Positions 33,913 to 40,160 of a stretch of 40,160 nucleotides of DNA are shown here, in pieces; within the stretch, counting starts at the first letter, position 1; each line of letters starts with the position of its first letter. The stretch is from an uncultured Alphaproteobacteria bacterium (GTDB lineage Bacteria; Pseudomonadota; Alphaproteobacteria; Caulobacterales; Hyphomonadaceae): positions 1-40,160 of the forward strand of contig CAIKWZ010000028.1 of NCBI GenBank assembly GCA_903831255.1, given 5' to 3'. The notes under the pieces are model-generated. The model did not search any database. It had not been told where the DNA came from and saw only the letters and a program-made list of their open reading frames with translations. Position numbers and translations under genes: made by a program.

Positions 33913-35223
33913 ATGGGCGAACCCAGTCTCAAGTCCGCCGAGCGGACAGGTCCGTTTTTTTCCGCCACGCTGGCCGACGCAGACCCTGCGATCGCGGCGC
34001 TGGTCGGCTCGGAACTGAACCGGCAGTCCCATCAGATCGAGCTGATCGCCTCTGAAAACATCGTGTCTCGGGCGGTCCTCGAGGCGCAGGGGTCCATCCT
34101 CACCAACAAATATGCCGAGGGATATCCTGGCAAGCGCTACTATGGCGGCTGCGAGTTTGTCGACGAGGTTGAGACACTCGCGATCGATCGCGCGCGGAAG
34201 CTGTTCTCGGCTGGCTTCGCCAATGTTCAGCCCAATTCAGGAAGTCAGGCTAACCAGGCTGTGTTCCAGGCGCTTCTCAAGCCGGGCGATTCCATTCTCG
34301 GGATGAGCCTCGACGCCGGCGGTCACCTGACCCATGGGGCGGCGCCCAATCAGTCCGGAAAGTGGTTCGCGGCGAGCCAGTATGGCGTGCGCAGGGAGGA
34401 TGGCCTCATCGATCTCGATGAGGTGCGCAGGACAGCGGAGGCGGTCCGTCCGAAAATGATCATCGCCGGCGGCTCTGCGTATTCAAGGATCATTGATTTT
34501 TCAGCCTTCCGGGCGATCGCCGATTCCGTGGGCGCGCTGTTCATGGTGGACATGGCTCATTTCGCAGGCCTTGTGGCGGCGGGTCTTTATCCCAATCCGC
34601 TCGAGCATGCTCATGTGGCGACGACGACCACCCACAAGACCCTTCGCGGACCGAGGGGCGGGATGGTGCTCACCAATGACGGCGACATCGCCAAAAAAAT
34701 CAATTCGGCGGTCTTCCCCGGCATTCAGGGCGGACCGCTGATGCACGTGATCGCAGGTAAGGCGGTTGCGTTCGGGGAGGCCCTCACTCCGGAGTTCAGG
34801 GCCTATGCCCAGCGTGTGGTCGACAATGCCCGCACGCTTGCCGCCGCCCTGAAAGACGGCGGGCTTGATATCGTCTCGGGGGGGACCGACACCCATCTCG
34901 CGCTGGTCGATCTCCGACCGAAAGGGGTCAAGGGTCATGCCGCCGAGAAGGCGCTTGAGCGCGCATGCATCACCTGCAACAAGAACGGCGTTCCCTTCGA
35001 CCCTGAGAAGCCGACGGTCACCTCGGGCGTCCGGGTCGGATCGCCCGCCGCCACCACGCGCGGTTTCGGAGGCGAGGAGTTCCGACAGGTCGGGTCGTGG
35101 ATGGTCGAGGTCATCGACGCGATTGCGGCGGGGGGAGATACGTCTGCGGTCGAGGCCAAGGTCGGGGCTGAGGTTCGCGAGCTGACCGCACGTTTCCCGA
35201 TCTATGGCGTAGCCGGGAGCTGA
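33913..35223 (+). CDS. glyA: Serine hydroxymethyltransferase
   Basis: It interconverts serine and glycine with tetrahydrofolate, the main source of one-carbon units and of glycine. The 436-residue PLP enzyme shows [47 protein letters not shown], the PLP Lys in [12 protein letters not shown] (Lys242), and [18 protein letters not shown]. The ATG at 33913, with GGAGGG at 33900-33905 and 7-base spacing, is preferred over an ATG at 33889. It starts the packed glyA-nrdR-rib-nusB-thiL run: nrdR begins 3 bases after its stop. Glycine supply fits the nearby hemA. Confidence 0.97.
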   Translation: MGEPSLKSAERTGPFFSATLADADPAIAALVGSELNRQSHQIELIASENIVSRAVLEAQGSILTNKYAEGYPGKRYYGGCEFVDEVETLAIDRARKLFSAGFANVQPNSGSQANQAVFQALLKPGDSILGMSLDAGGHLTHGAAPNQSGKWFAASQYGVRREDGLIDLDEVRRTAEAVRPKMIIAGGSAYSRIIDFSAFRAIADSVGALFMVDMAHFAGLVAAGLYPNPLEHAHVATTTTHKTLRGPRGGMVLTNDGDIAKKINSAVFPGIQGGPLMHVIAGKAVAFGEALTPEFRAYAQRVVDNARTLAAALKDGGLDIVSGGTDTHLALVDLRPKGVKGHAAEKALERACITCNKNGVPFDPEKPTVTSGVRVGSPAATTRGFGGEEFRQVGSWMVEVIDAIAAGGDTSAVEAKVGAEVRELTARFPIYGVAGS

Positions 35224-35226
35224 CAG

Positions 35227-35709
35227 GTGCGCTGTCCTTTCTGCGGCTTCGCCGACTCGGTCGTGAAGGACAGCCGGCCTGCGGAAGAGGATACGGCCGT
35301 GCGGCGGCGGAGGGGCTGTCCGCAGTGCGGCGGACGGTTCACGACCTTTGAGCGGGTTCAGCTTCGCGAGCTCATCGTGATCAAACGCGATGGGAGACGA
35401 ACGCCCTTCGAACGCGAAAAGCTTCGCCGTTCGCTCAAGATCGCCCTTCAGAAGCGACCGGTTTCGGAAGACCAGCTGGATCAGATGATTTCGGGGATTG
35501 TGCGCCGCCTGGAGAATATGGGCGAGACCGAGATACAGACTTCGTCCATCGGCGAGATGGTCATGGACAGTCTGGGCGGTCTCGACCCCGTCGCGTATGT
35601 TCGTTACGCCTCAGTTTACAAGGACTTTCGGTCTCCGTCTGATTTCGCCCGCTTCATCGAGGACGCGCTGACGGGGCATGAGCGCAGCGAAGCGACAGAT
35701 GAGGAATGA
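35227..35709 (+). CDS. nrdR: Transcriptional repressor NrdR
   Basis: An ATP/dATP-sensing repressor of ribonucleotide reductase genes. The N-terminal zinc ribbon has Cys3, Cys6, Cys31 and Cys34 ([21 protein letters not shown]). An ATP-cone follows (about 48-138) with [16 protein letters not shown] and ASVYKDFRS. Length 160 is normal. The start is GTG at 35227, using a GGGAG that overlaps the glyA stop, and its stop overlaps the first possible ribD start. In other genomes NrdR binds paired palindromic boxes at nrd promoters. None was recognised in this window, including in front of the reductase-like gene at 7563-9950. Confidence 0.96.
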   Translation: MRCPFCGFADSVVKDSRPAEEDTAVRRRRGCPQCGGRFTTFERVQLRELIVIKRDGRRTPFEREKLRRSLKIALQKRPVSEDQLDQMISGIVRRLENMGETEIQTSSIGEMVMDSLGGLDPVAYVRYASVYKDFRSPSDFARFIEDALTGHERSEATDEE

Positions 35710-35714
35710 GCCCC

Positions 35715-36374
35715 ATGCCGGGTCCTCTCCCTTTTGTCACCCTGAAGCTCGCGACCTCCCTCGACGGACGTATAGCGACGTCTTCAGGAGAGAGCCGCTG
35801 GATTACCGGTGAGGCTGCGCGTCGCGAGGGGCACCGCCTCAGGGCTGCCCATGATGCGGTTCTGGTGGGCTCGGGCACGGTGCTCGCTGACGATCCGGAG
35901 CTCACCGTTCGCCTCGATACGCCGACCCCACCCCAGCCTCTGCGGATCATCGCAGACGGCCGCGCCCGCACGCCGGAGACAGCCCGTCTGTTTGCAACTC
36001 TGGATCTTGGTCCGGTGGCGGTCGCAACGCTTGATGCAGGTCGGCGATGGCCTGAGGGGGTGTCCGTGTGGCGACTGTCGCCTGGGCCTGAGGACGGCGC
36101 GCTGCCGCCCCAGGGCGTTCTGGAGGCCGCTGCGAAGGCGGGCGTCTCCTCGGTGCTGATCGAGGGAGGAGGGGTTCTGGCGGGGGCCTTTCTGCGGGCT
36201 GGACTGGTCGGTCGTCTCGAGTGGTTCAGGGCGCCGATCCTTCTGGGGGCGCGCGGTCGACCCTGCGTCGGAGATCTTCATCTCGATGCGCTTGCCGACG
36301 CGCCGGTCTTTGTGCGACGGGAGGTGCGGCCCATTGGGCGTGACCTTTGGGAAACCTATGAGCGGGACGTCTGA
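35715..36374 (+). CDS. ribD: RibD reductase domain protein without the deaminase domain
   Basis: The sequence matches only the RibD C-terminal (5-amino-6-(5-phosphoribosylamino)uracil reductase) domain: FVTLKLATSLDGRIAT, WITGEAARREGHRLRAAHDA, VLVGSGTVLADDPELTVR and VSSVLIEGGGVLAGAFL. Standard bifunctional RibD has about 150 further N-terminal residues with the zinc deaminase motifs HAE and PCxxxG..PxC. These are missing, and nrdR occupies the DNA upstream. It should be a stand-alone NADPH-dependent reductase of riboflavin synthesis. GAGGA at 35701-35705 is too close for the ATG at 35706 but well placed (9 bases) for the ATG at 35715, so the latter is preferred (219 residues). The deaminase step must be encoded elsewhere. 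Confidence 0.9.
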   Translation: MPGPLPFVTLKLATSLDGRIATSSGESRWITGEAARREGHRLRAAHDAVLVGSGTVLADDPELTVRLDTPTPPQPLRIIADGRARTPETARLFATLDLGPVAVATLDAGRRWPEGVSVWRLSPGPEDGALPPQGVLEAAAKAGVSSVLIEGGGVLAGAFLRAGLVGRLEWFRAPILLGARGRPCVGDLHLDALADAPVFVRREVRPIGRDLWETYERDV

Positions 36375-36377
36375 GCC

Positions 36378-36998
36378 ATGTTCACCGGACTTGTGACAGA
36401 TGTTGGCAGAGTGACGGCCATCGAGGATCGACCGGGTCTGCGACGACTGATGATCGACAGCTCCTATCCGATCGCCTCTCTGCAGTTAGGCGCCTCAGTG
36501 ATGCATTCGGGCGTTTGTCTGACGCTGGTGGAGATATCCGCCCGGGACGGCGGCTCGAGCTGGTGCGTAGAGGCTGTCCCGGAGACGCTTGCCCGGACGG
36601 TCGTTGGCGCATGGGTTGCCGGCTCGCGCGTCAATCTCGAATTGTCTCTTAAGGTGGGCGATGAGATCGGAGGACATCTTGTCTCCGGCCATGTTGACGG
36701 ACTGGGAGAGGTTTCGGGAGTTGATCAGGAAGGCGAGAGCTGGAGGATCCGCATCGCCCTTCCGGACCGCCTTGAGAGATATCTCGCGGAAAAGGGGTCT
36801 ATCTGCGTCGACGGGGTCTCCCTGACAGTCGCTGCCGTCGGCCGGGATGCAGAGCGTCCCTGGTTCGAGGTCGCCGTCATTCCCCATACGCTGGCGGTCA
36901 CCACACTGGGCGGAGCAAAGCCTGGTCAGCCGGTCAATCTCGAAGTTGATCTCCTGGCGCGCTATGTCGCGCGGATGATTGAGGTGCGCGGAACATGA
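36378..36998 (+). CDS. ribE: Riboflavin synthase
   Basis: It dismutates two 6,7-dimethyl-8-ribityllumazine molecules to riboflavin, acting as a trimer. Two tandem lumazine-binding repeats are visible: MFTGLVTDVGRV to about residue 95, and GHLVSGHVDGLGEV to the end, with GVCLTLVE in the first and GVSLTVAAV in the second. The first repeat reads ASVMHSGVCLT, where most enzymes have SIAVNGVCLT, a variation worth noting near the substrate pocket. Length 206 is typical. It begins 3 bases after ribD and overlaps ribBX by 4 bases. Confidence 0.96.
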   Translation: MFTGLVTDVGRVTAIEDRPGLRRLMIDSSYPIASLQLGASVMHSGVCLTLVEISARDGGSSWCVEAVPETLARTVVGAWVAGSRVNLELSLKVGDEIGGHLVSGHVDGLGEVSGVDQEGESWRIRIALPDRLERYLAEKGSICVDGVSLTVAAVGRDAERPWFEVAVIPHTLAVTTLGGAKPGQPVNLEVDLLARYVARMIEVRGT

Positions 36999-38131
36999 CA
37001 GACAGTCTTGCAGGAGCGATCAGCCCGATCGAGGAGATCGTCGAGGAGGCCCGCAACGGCCGCATGTACATTCTGGTCGACGCCGAGGATCGTGAGAACG
37101 AGGGAGATCTCATCATCCCGGCTCAGTTCGCGACCCCGGCGCAGGTGAACTTCATGGCGCGCTTCGGTCGCGGCCTGATCTGTCTGTCCCTTACGCGCGA
37201 TCGGGCGGAGTGTTTGCAGCTCGACATGATGGCGAGGGAAAACCGGGAGAGCATGAAGACCGCTTTTACGGTCTCCATCGAGGCCCGGGAGGGCGTTACG
37301 ACCGGTATCTCGGCTCATGATCGAGCCCATACGATCGCAGTGTCGGTGGATCCGACAAAGGGCGCCGACGACATCGTGTCGCCCGGGCACGTCTTTCCGC
37401 TTGTCGCACGCGACGGCGGCGTCCTTGTCAGGGCCGGACATACGGAGGCGAGCGTCGATATCTCACGGATTGCGGGCCTTTATCCCGCCGCTGTCATCTG
37501 CGAGATCATGAACGACGACGGCACGATGGCGCGCCTGCCGGAGCTCGTGACGTTTGCGCGTCATCACGGCATGAAGATCGGAACGATCGCGGACCTCATC
37601 GCATGGAGACGTCGTCACGATCGTTTCCTTGAACGGCGTATCGAGGGAGAATTTGAAAGCGCTTATGGGGGGCGCTTCAGGATTGTGGTGTTCCGCAACA
37701 CGCTGGACGGCGCTGAGCATGTCGCGCTCGTCCGGGGAGATGTGTCGGGCTCCGCTCCGACGCTTGTGCGGGTGCATCGCGTGGATTTTCTGGCGGATGT
37801 GCTGGGAGAGTCCGGAGGGCGCGAGGGGCTTGTGCGTCGGGCTATGGAGCAGATGGCTTCGGGCGATCTTCCCTCTGTCGCGGTTTTCGTGCGCATGGGA
37901 ATGGGGGAGGATATTGCGCGCACGCTTGGCGCCATAGAGGCCACGCCGAGAGCGGCGGAAGCTGTCCATCCTCTCAGAGAGTATGGCGTCGGGGCGCAGA
38001 TCCTGAAGGATCTTGGCGTTCAGAGGATGATCCTTCTCAGCAATACGCGTCCTGGTCACCTTCCGGGGCTTGACGGTTACGGTCTGACAGTCGAGGGCTG
38101 GCGCAGGATAGATGAAGAGGATCCCACATGA
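36995..38131 (+). CDS. ribB: 3,4-dihydroxy-2-butanone 4-phosphate synthase with degenerate GTP cyclohydrolase II domain (RibBX type)
   Basis: Residues about 1-210 form a complete RibB domain: [18 protein letters not shown] with the acidic metal/substrate residues, [32 protein letters not shown] and [10 protein letters not shown]. It makes the four-carbon unit of lumazine from ribulose 5-phosphate. Residues about 212-378 follow the RibA fold ([38 protein letters not shown]). However, the RibA zinc and catalytic region, normally RVHSECLTGD followed by RCDCG, has no cysteine here, so GTP cyclohydrolase II activity is very unlikely. Such RibB-RibX hybrids are known in proteobacteria. The RibX part may be regulatory or structural. 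It overlaps ribE and ribH by 4 bases each. Confidence 0.94.
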   Translation: MTDSLAGAISPIEEIVEEARNGRMYILVDAEDRENEGDLIIPAQFATPAQVNFMARFGRGLICLSLTRDRAECLQLDMMARENRESMKTAFTVSIEAREGVTTGISAHDRAHTIAVSVDPTKGADDIVSPGHVFPLVARDGGVLVRAGHTEASVDISRIAGLYPAAVICEIMNDDGTMARLPELVTFARHHGMKIGTIADLIAWRRRHDRFLERRIEGEFESAYGGRFRIVVFRNTLDGAEHVALVRGDVSGSAPTLVRVHRVDFLADVLGESGGREGLVRRAMEQMASGDLPSVAVFVRMGMGEDIARTLGAIEATPRAAEAVHPLREYGVGAQILKDLGVQRMILLSNTRPGHLPGLDGYGLTVEGWRRIDEEDPT

Positions 38132-38571
38132 CCGATGGCGTACGCGTCCTGATCGTCACTTCGCGCTATTATGCGCGCATCGCTGAAGAGCTTGAGGCGG
38201 GGGTGACCGATGCGCTGGATGCTGTCGGTATCGGTTATGATTTTCTCGAAGTTCCGGGCGCCTTTGAAATCCCCGCAGCCATCGCCCTCGCGACCAGTTC
38301 GGGTGAGTATGATGGATATGCGGCGCTGGGCTGTGTCCTTCGCGGAGAGACCAGCCATTATGACCTGATCTGCGCCGAAGTTGCGCGCGCCATGATGGAT
38401 CTTTCCCTGTCGGGGATCGCCGTCGGCTTTGGCGTTCTGACCTGCGAGACGCAGGAGCAGGCCTGGGAGAGGGCCTCTCGGAGCGGCAAAAACAAGGGCC
38501 GCGAGGTTGTCGACGCCGTCGTACGGATGATCGAGCTGTCTCAGCACTTCAGCGGCGTGGATGAGGAATGA
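38128..38571 (+). CDS. ribH: 6,7-dimethyl-8-ribityllumazine synthase
   Basis: It condenses the pyrimidinedione with dihydroxybutanone phosphate, the penultimate step of riboflavin synthesis. The 147-residue protein has RVLIVTSRYYARIAEELEAG, VPGAFEIPAAIALA, ALGCVLRGETSHYDLIC (with the catalytic His) and FGVLTCETQEQAWERAS. Length and motifs match the standard chain that assembles into pentamers or icosahedra. It is coupled to the RibBX gene and to nusB by 4-base ATGA overlaps, so the products are probably made in similar amounts. Confidence 0.97.
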   Translation: MTDGVRVLIVTSRYYARIAEELEAGVTDALDAVGIGYDFLEVPGAFEIPAAIALATSSGEYDGYAALGCVLRGETSHYDLICAEVARAMMDLSLSGIAVGFGVLTCETQEQAWERASRSGKNKGREVVDAVVRMIELSQHFSGVDEE

Positions 38572-39053
38572 GCCGACGTCCGGATCCGGCTTCGGAGGCT
38601 GAGCGCGAGGTTCGGCGAGCGCGTCGCGCCGGAGGCCGCCTTGCGGCTATTCAGGCTCTCTATCAGATGGAGCAGACGTCTTCCAGCGTCCCGGCGGTGA
38701 TCGCGGAGTTTCTCGACGACCGTCTCGGCCTGTCCGACGACGGCGCGCCGATTGAGGAGGCTGATCCGGATCTTTTCAAGGCGATCGTGTCCGGCGTGGT
38801 CGACCGTCAGGAGGATGTGGATCGCGCAATCATGCGTCGTCTCGCCTCTGGATGGAGGATGGAGCGCCTGGATGCGACGTCGAGAGCGATCCTGCGCGCT
38901 GCGGTTTTCGAGCTTCTTGCGACGCGCGATCTTCCTGCGAACATCATTCTGGGCGAGTACGTGTCGATCGCTCATGCCTTCTTTGATAAAACGGAAGCGT
39001 CGTTCATCAACGGACTTCTCGACCAGGCGGCCGCCGATATTCGTGGCGGCTGA
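38568..39053 (+). CDS. nusB: Transcription antitermination factor NusB
   Basis: An all-helical RNA-binding factor that joins NusE at boxA to support antitermination of rRNA transcription. The 161-residue protein starts with a basic segment (REVRRARRAGGRLAAIQALY, including the Arg-rich RNA-binding face). It then has YQMEQTSSS, DLFKAIVSGVVDRQEDVD, WRMERLDATSRAILRAAVFEL, and the C-terminal IILGEYVSIAHAFFDKTEAS plus FINGLLDQ. ribH-nusB-thiL order is widespread in proteobacteria. It overlaps ribH by 4 bases, and thiL follows after 24 bases. Confidence 0.96.
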   Translation: MSRRPDPASEAEREVRRARRAGGRLAAIQALYQMEQTSSSVPAVIAEFLDDRLGLSDDGAPIEEADPDLFKAIVSGVVDRQEDVDRAIMRRLASGWRMERLDATSRAILRAAVFELLATRDLPANIILGEYVSIAHAFFDKTEASFINGLLDQAAADIRGG

Positions 39054-39077
39054 CACGACCCCGGCACGGATCGCGTC

Positions 39078-40043
39078 ATGGATGAATTTGACATCATACG
39101 GTCCTGCTTCGCGCCACTCGCCCGTTCAGAGGGTGCTGCGGGTCTTCTGGATGATGTGGCGGAGATCGAAATACCCGCCGGTCGGCTTATTGTGACGACG
39201 GATGCGATCGTCGAGGGCGTTCATTTCCTGTCCGATGATCCCATCGACTCGCTCGCCGCGAAGCTCGTTCGCGTCAATGCGTCGGATATCATCGCCAAGG
39301 GGGGGCGCTTACAGGGCGCCCTTCTGACGCTGGTCTGGCCTCGAGCGAGGTCCCGGACCGATATTGAAGCATTCGCCCGTCGTCTGGGCGAGGAGCTCAC
39401 CATCTGGGGCGGTCATCTTCTTGGAGGCGACACCTCAGCGACCGACGGTCCTCTCGTTCTGTCTCTGACCCTCACAGGCGTGTGCGGAGAGCGGGGTCCC
39501 GTTCGGCGATCCGGGGCGCGTCCGGGAGATGATCTCTGGGTCACGGGTTCGATCGGGGACGGATGGCTTGGTCTGCAGGCCTCGATACGGCCGGACTTCG
39601 AGGTGTCGGCGGAGGACCGTTTGTGGCTGGTTTCGCGCTACCGCGAACCCGTTCCTCCGTCGCCAGCGTTTGCAGACTGCATCGCACGCTTTGCATCGGG
39701 TTCTGCGGATGTGTCGGACGGGCTTGTCGCCGATGCTTCGCGCATAGCGTCGGCTTCCGGGGCGGGCCTGGTCATTGAGGGCGCGCGTATTCCTCTGAGC
39801 GAGGCGGCCCGGCGCTGGCTGGCGGGGTCATCCATGGCCGACGTCGGCGCTCTGGCCACAGGCGGGGATGATTATCAGGCGCTGTTTACAGCGTCTCCCC
39901 GGGATCGAACGGCTCTGGAGGCGTCGGCCCGTTCTCTGGGCGTTCGTCTGACGCTGATCGGAACTGTTGTTGAGAGGGGCGGGGTGCGTCTGGAAGGCTT
40001 TGATGCTCCTGTTGCGACGGGATGGAGTCATTTTCAGAGCTGA
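39078..40043 (+). CDS. thiL: Thiamine-monophosphate kinase
   Basis: It phosphorylates thiamine monophosphate to the coenzyme thiamine diphosphate with ATP. Motifs: LLDDVAEI (metal-binding Asp pair, usually GDDAAV), VTTDAIVEGVHF, LVRVNASDIIAKGG, the GGDTSATDGPLVLSLTLTG block, RSGARPGDDLWVTGSIGD, ADVSDGLVADASRIA and GGDDYQALF. Length 321 is typical. The first metal motif is slightly off consensus, while all other Asp sites are intact. No strong ribosome binding site precedes the ATG. It completes a thiamine role together with the distant thiSG pair. Confidence 0.96.
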   Translation: MDEFDIIRSCFAPLARSEGAAGLLDDVAEIEIPAGRLIVTTDAIVEGVHFLSDDPIDSLAAKLVRVNASDIIAKGGRLQGALLTLVWPRARSRTDIEAFARRLGEELTIWGGHLLGGDTSATDGPLVLSLTLTGVCGERGPVRRSGARPGDDLWVTGSIGDGWLGLQASIRPDFEVSAEDRLWLVSRYREPVPPSPAFADCIARFASGSADVSDGLVADASRIASASGAGLVIEGARIPLSEAARRWLAGSSMADVGALATGGDDYQALFTASPRDRTALEASARSLGVRLTLIGTVVERGGVRLEGFDAPVATGWSHFQS

Positions 40044-40098
40044 TTGAAATCTCCCCTCAACCCTTATCTGGCAGAGGGAAGGGCCCGGAGGTGCTTCG

Positions 40099-40160
40099 AT
40101 GCGTTCCCTGTTCCTGACTGCTGTGCTCATGCTTTCAGCCCTCTCCGGGGCGATGGCCCC
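40099..40160 (+). CDS. Exported protein, 3'-truncated by the window edge
   Basis: Only the first 20 codons are visible. They encode MRSLFLTAVLMLSALSGAMA, a typical Sec signal peptide with an AxA cleavage site at the end. GGAGGT at 40087-40092 is 6 bases before the ATG, the best-placed ribosome binding site in this part of the window. The gene starts 55 bases after thiL and could be part of its operon. The protein family cannot be judged from this fragment. Confidence 0.75.
   Translation, partial: MRSLFLTAVLMLSALSGAMA

Noticed and set aside
35600-35720. Possible FMN riboswitch before ribD
   Set aside because: The upstream DNA is nrdR coding sequence and shows no FMN element blocks. Any such riboswitch would have to be elsewhere.

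Overview
The window is a gene-dense, GC-rich chromosomal segment of an alphaproteobacterium. The evidence is the gene content and order: hda-ppk1-ppx, an aroQ-accB-accC-aat block next to an NDUFA12-type complex I subunit and a DUF2155 protein, C4-pathway 5-aminolevulinate synthase, an LdtR-like MarR regulator, a DUF6898 protein, a DUF5930-type M23 peptidase with bactofilin, and the glyA-nrdR-rib-nusB-thiL run. The relationship of one gene to Caulobacter-type class II ribonucleotide reductase suggests Caulobacterales, Maricaulales/Hyphomonadales or Parvularculales, but that placement is inference. No tRNA, rRNA, CRISPR, insertion sequence or prophage was seen. Almost all of the window is housekeeping.

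Layout. Positions 1-4407 (+): the 3' part of hda (DnaA inactivation), then polyphosphate kinase and exopolyphosphatase. 4404-5573 (-): RNase D. 5697-7502 (+): aspartyl-tRNA synthetase. 7563-9950 (-): a large degenerate relative of B12-dependent ribonucleotide reductase. 10165-11050 (+): NDUFA12-like and DUF2155 proteins. 11002-13978 (-): aroQ-accB-accC-aat (shikimate, fatty-acid initiation, N-end rule). 14066-15057 (+): thiS-thiG (thiazole synthesis). 15067-19717 (-): rne, M48 peptidase and a DsbA-like lipoprotein. 20101-25241 (+): amidase, PBP1a and prfB, the last with a programmed +1 frameshift. 25402-27763 (-): Bcp peroxiredoxin, M23 peptidase and bactofilin. 27865-33816 (+): AsmA/YhdP-like protein, LdtR-like regulator, hemA and a DUF6898 protein. 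33913-40043 (+): glyA-nrdR-ribD(reductase)-ribE-ribBX-ribH-nusB-thiL, tightly packed with 4-base overlaps. The window ends just inside a gene for an exported protein.

How the genes work together. Several belong to the cell envelope: the amidase, PBP1a, M23 peptidase, bactofilin, AsmA-like protein and the LdtR-like regulator. The rib run encodes the later riboflavin steps, but its RibD lacks the deaminase domain and its RibA-like domain lacks the zinc cysteines. GTP cyclohydrolase II and the pyrimidine deaminase must therefore be encoded elsewhere. hemA and glyA both use glycine and pyridoxal phosphate.

The most unusual item is the intact 795-residue protein at 7563-9950. It keeps a well-preserved TSCPD domain and zinc ribbon of class II ribonucleotide reductase, but its catalytic body has decayed and the active-site Asn-x-Cys-x-Glu signature is gone. 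It looks like a maintained pseudoenzyme of unknown function. Second-tier items are the split or degenerate riboflavin enzymes, a rho-independent-type terminator with no gene in front of it between rne and amiC (possible small RNA), and several dyads in front of the LdtR-like regulator.
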